From JAFAVZ01 sp036009105 (lineage in GTDB: Bacteria > Acidobacteriota > Thermoanaerobaculia > Gp7-AA8): a stretch of DNA of 6,199 bases. The stretch covers positions 1-6,199 of the forward strand of contig DASYMJ010000213.1 in assembly GCA_036009105.1 (NCBI GenBank), read 5' to 3'. Shown piece by piece: positions 5,491 through 6,199 of the stretch. Numbering within the stretch: position 1 is the stretch's first letter; every line of letters begins with the position of its first letter. The translations under genes and the position numbers were made by a program. Under the pieces are notes generated by a model. That model did no database searches. It saw only the letters and a program-made list of their open reading frames with translations, and was not told where the DNA came from.

Positions 5491-5519
5491 AGTGTAGCAA
5501 TTGCTAAAGTGTCAATCAA
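5491..5519 (-). promoter_or_regulatory. Candidate promoter of the arsR-SRPBCC-VOC operon
   Basis: On the - strand, TTGATT (5519-5514, four of six consensus -35 bases) and TACACT (5496-5491, four of six -10 bases) are separated by exactly 17 nt. Transcription would start about 7 nt after the -10, at or within a base of the A of the arsR ATG (5484), giving a leaderless message. An overlapping perfect TTGACA at 5515-5510 has no good -10 at standard spacing, so it may be coincidental or an alternative -35. Confidence 0.5.
5495..5506. promoter_or_regulatory. Perfect 12-bp palindrome, probable ArsR operator
   Basis: TAGCAATTGCTA is a perfect inverted repeat centred between 5500 and 5501, with two more matching pairs farther out (5493/5508 and 5491/5510). 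It lies between the -35 and -10 of the candidate arsR promoter and covers the first two bases of the -10, a position where a bound dimer would block RNA polymerase. Length and AT-rich centre suit ArsR-family operators. It is 45 nt from the divergent ATG at 5552, so it could also influence that gene, though it does not overlap that gene's -10. Confidence 0.7.
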
Positions 5520-5539
5520 GAGACATTCGACAATACGGG

Positions 5540-5545
5540 TACAAT
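5540..5545 (+). promoter_or_regulatory. Candidate -10 of the DinB-like gene, leaderless arrangement
   Basis: TACAAT matches the -10 consensus at five of six positions and ends 6 nt before the ATG at 5552, so transcription would begin at or next to the start codon. There is no Shine-Dalgarno between them. The -35 region at 16-18 nt spacing (around 5516-5523) is poor. Confidence 0.45.
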
Positions 5546-5551
5546 GCCGCC

Positions 5552-6163
5552 ATGGTCCGCCGGCCTCTCCTTCTCCTGCTCAGTCTCTGTCTGTCCGCCG
5601 CCGCGCTCGCGCAGCCGGCGCCGCGGACGCCCGCCGCCAAGGCGCCGAGCTTCCGCGATGAGTTCCTGGGCGATCTGGATGAGGTGCAGAAGAAGATCGT
5701 CGACCTCGCCAATGCGGTCCCGGCGGACAAGTACTCCTGGCGGCCGGCCGAGGGGGTGCGCTCGGTGAGCGAGGTCTTCACGCACATCGCCGGCGGCAAC
5801 TACTACCTGGCCACCTTCCTCGGCGTGCCGCCTCCGGCGGAGATGCCGAAGGAGATCGAGAAGATCACGGAGAAGAAGAAGGTGCTGGCCGAGCTGCAGA
5901 AGTCGTTCGACCACGTGCGCTCGATCATCAAGAGCGACCCGGATTTCGAGCGGACGGTGAAGCTCTACGGCAACGACACCTCCCGCCGCAACGTGTACAT
6001 GATGATGCTCAACCACCTGCACGAGCACCTCGGCCAGTCGGTGGCCTACGCCCGGATGAACGGCATCGTCCCCCCCTGGAGCGCGACCGACACCGTGCCC
6101 GTCCCCCCCACCCCCGCCCCGTCTCGTGGTGCCAGCAGCCCGCATAAACTGCGGCGGGGGTGA
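5552..6163 (+). CDS. Exported DinB-like four-helix protein, 203 aa
   Basis: Residues 1-20 form a Sec signal peptide (MVRRP, a Leu-rich core, then AALA before Gln21), followed by a Pro/Ala linker. Residues 34-177 look like a DinB-superfamily helical bundle: a first helix FRDEFLGDLDEVQKKIVDLA, then KYSWRPAEGVRSVSEVFTHIAGGNYY with His78, and NHLHEHLGQSVAYARMNGIVPPWS with His155 and His159. These three His occupy the places of the DinB metal triad, so divalent metal binding is likely. Characterised DinB relatives are thiol-dependent transferases; an exported version probably does something else, and its substrate is unknown. The start at 5552 is preferred over an upstream in-frame ATG at 5501 because it begins directly with the signal peptide. 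The last 25 or so residues are Pro/Ser-rich and fall over C-runs at 6070-6076 and 6103-6109. It is divergent from arsR. Confidence 0.9.
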   Translation: MVRRPLLLLLSLCLSAAALAQPAPRTPAAKAPSFRDEFLGDLDEVQKKIVDLANAVPADKYSWRPAEGVRSVSEVFTHIAGGNYYLATFLGVPPPAEMPKEIEKITEKKKVLAELQKSFDHVRSIIKSDPDFERTVKLYGNDTSRRNVYMMMLNHLHEHLGQSVAYARMNGIVPPWSATDTVPVPPTPAPSRGASSPHKLRRG

Positions 6164-6170
6164 AAACGTA

Positions 6171-6191
6171 GGGCCGGCTCTCAGCCGGCCC
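6171..6191. terminator. GC-rich perfect hairpin after the DinB-like gene
   Basis: GGGCCGGCT (6171-6179) and AGCCGGCCC (6183-6191) form a perfect 9-bp stem with a 3-nt loop, beginning 7 nt after the stop codon. There is no T-tract afterwards within the window (AGCTATCC), so it is either a U-tract-free terminator, an mRNA-stabilising end, or one unit of a dispersed palindromic repeat. The sequence is cut by the window edge 8 nt later. Confidence 0.55.
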
Positions 6192-6199
6192 AGCTATCC

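Noticed and set aside
5510..5515. TTGACA as the -35 of arsR
   Set aside because: At 16-18 nt spacing there is no acceptable -10; the overlapping TTGATT with TACACT at 17 nt is a better pair.

Overview
This window is GC-rich bacterial chromosomal DNA, densely packed with genes. Nine genes read leftward (- strand) and one reads rightward (+ strand) at the right end. No phage, plasmid, CRISPR or RNA gene is visible. The mix suggests a soil or sediment bacterium, perhaps Acidobacteriota or a myxobacterial relative: stand-alone radical SAM/SPASM enzymes beside a glycosyltransferase, a secreted DinB-like protein, an ArsR-SRPBCC-VOC trio, and dispersed palindromic repeats. This placement is inference only; the window holds no phylogenetic marker.

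Layout in transcription order on the - strand. (1) A small regulatory operon at 5484-4354 encodes an ArsR-family repressor, an SRPBCC/AHSA1-like protein and a VOC (glyoxalase-like) protein, spaced 10 and 14 nt apart. A perfect 12-bp palindrome sits in the putative arsR promoter and is the likely operator. (2) After a 100-nt gap containing an inverted array of 7-bp repeats comes osmC, a peroxide-detoxifying peroxiredoxin-like enzyme. Its stop codon lies inside a 101-bp palindromic repeat. (3) Then comes a tightly coupled cassette: a 360-aa radical SAM/SPASM protein, a GT4-type glycosyltransferase, a 308-aa radical SAM/SPASM protein and a 79-aa three-helix membrane protein. Each successive pair shares a 4-nt GTGA or ATGA start/stop overlap. 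A secreted protein of unknown function follows 18 nt later and runs off the left edge.

On the + strand, divergent from arsR, lies a gene for an exported DinB-like four-helix protein, followed by a GC-rich hairpin at the right edge. Both divergent genes have a -10-like hexamer ending 6 nt before the ATG and no Shine-Dalgarno sequence, so both mRNAs may be leaderless.

The part most likely to hide undescribed biology is the radical SAM-GT-radical SAM-membrane protein cassette (375-3689). Its strict coupling argues for one pathway, but no precursor peptide or pathway-defining gene is in view, so the substrate is unknown. The longest stretches without a gene are 3690-3818 and 4254-4353; both are described below and neither reaches 300 bases.
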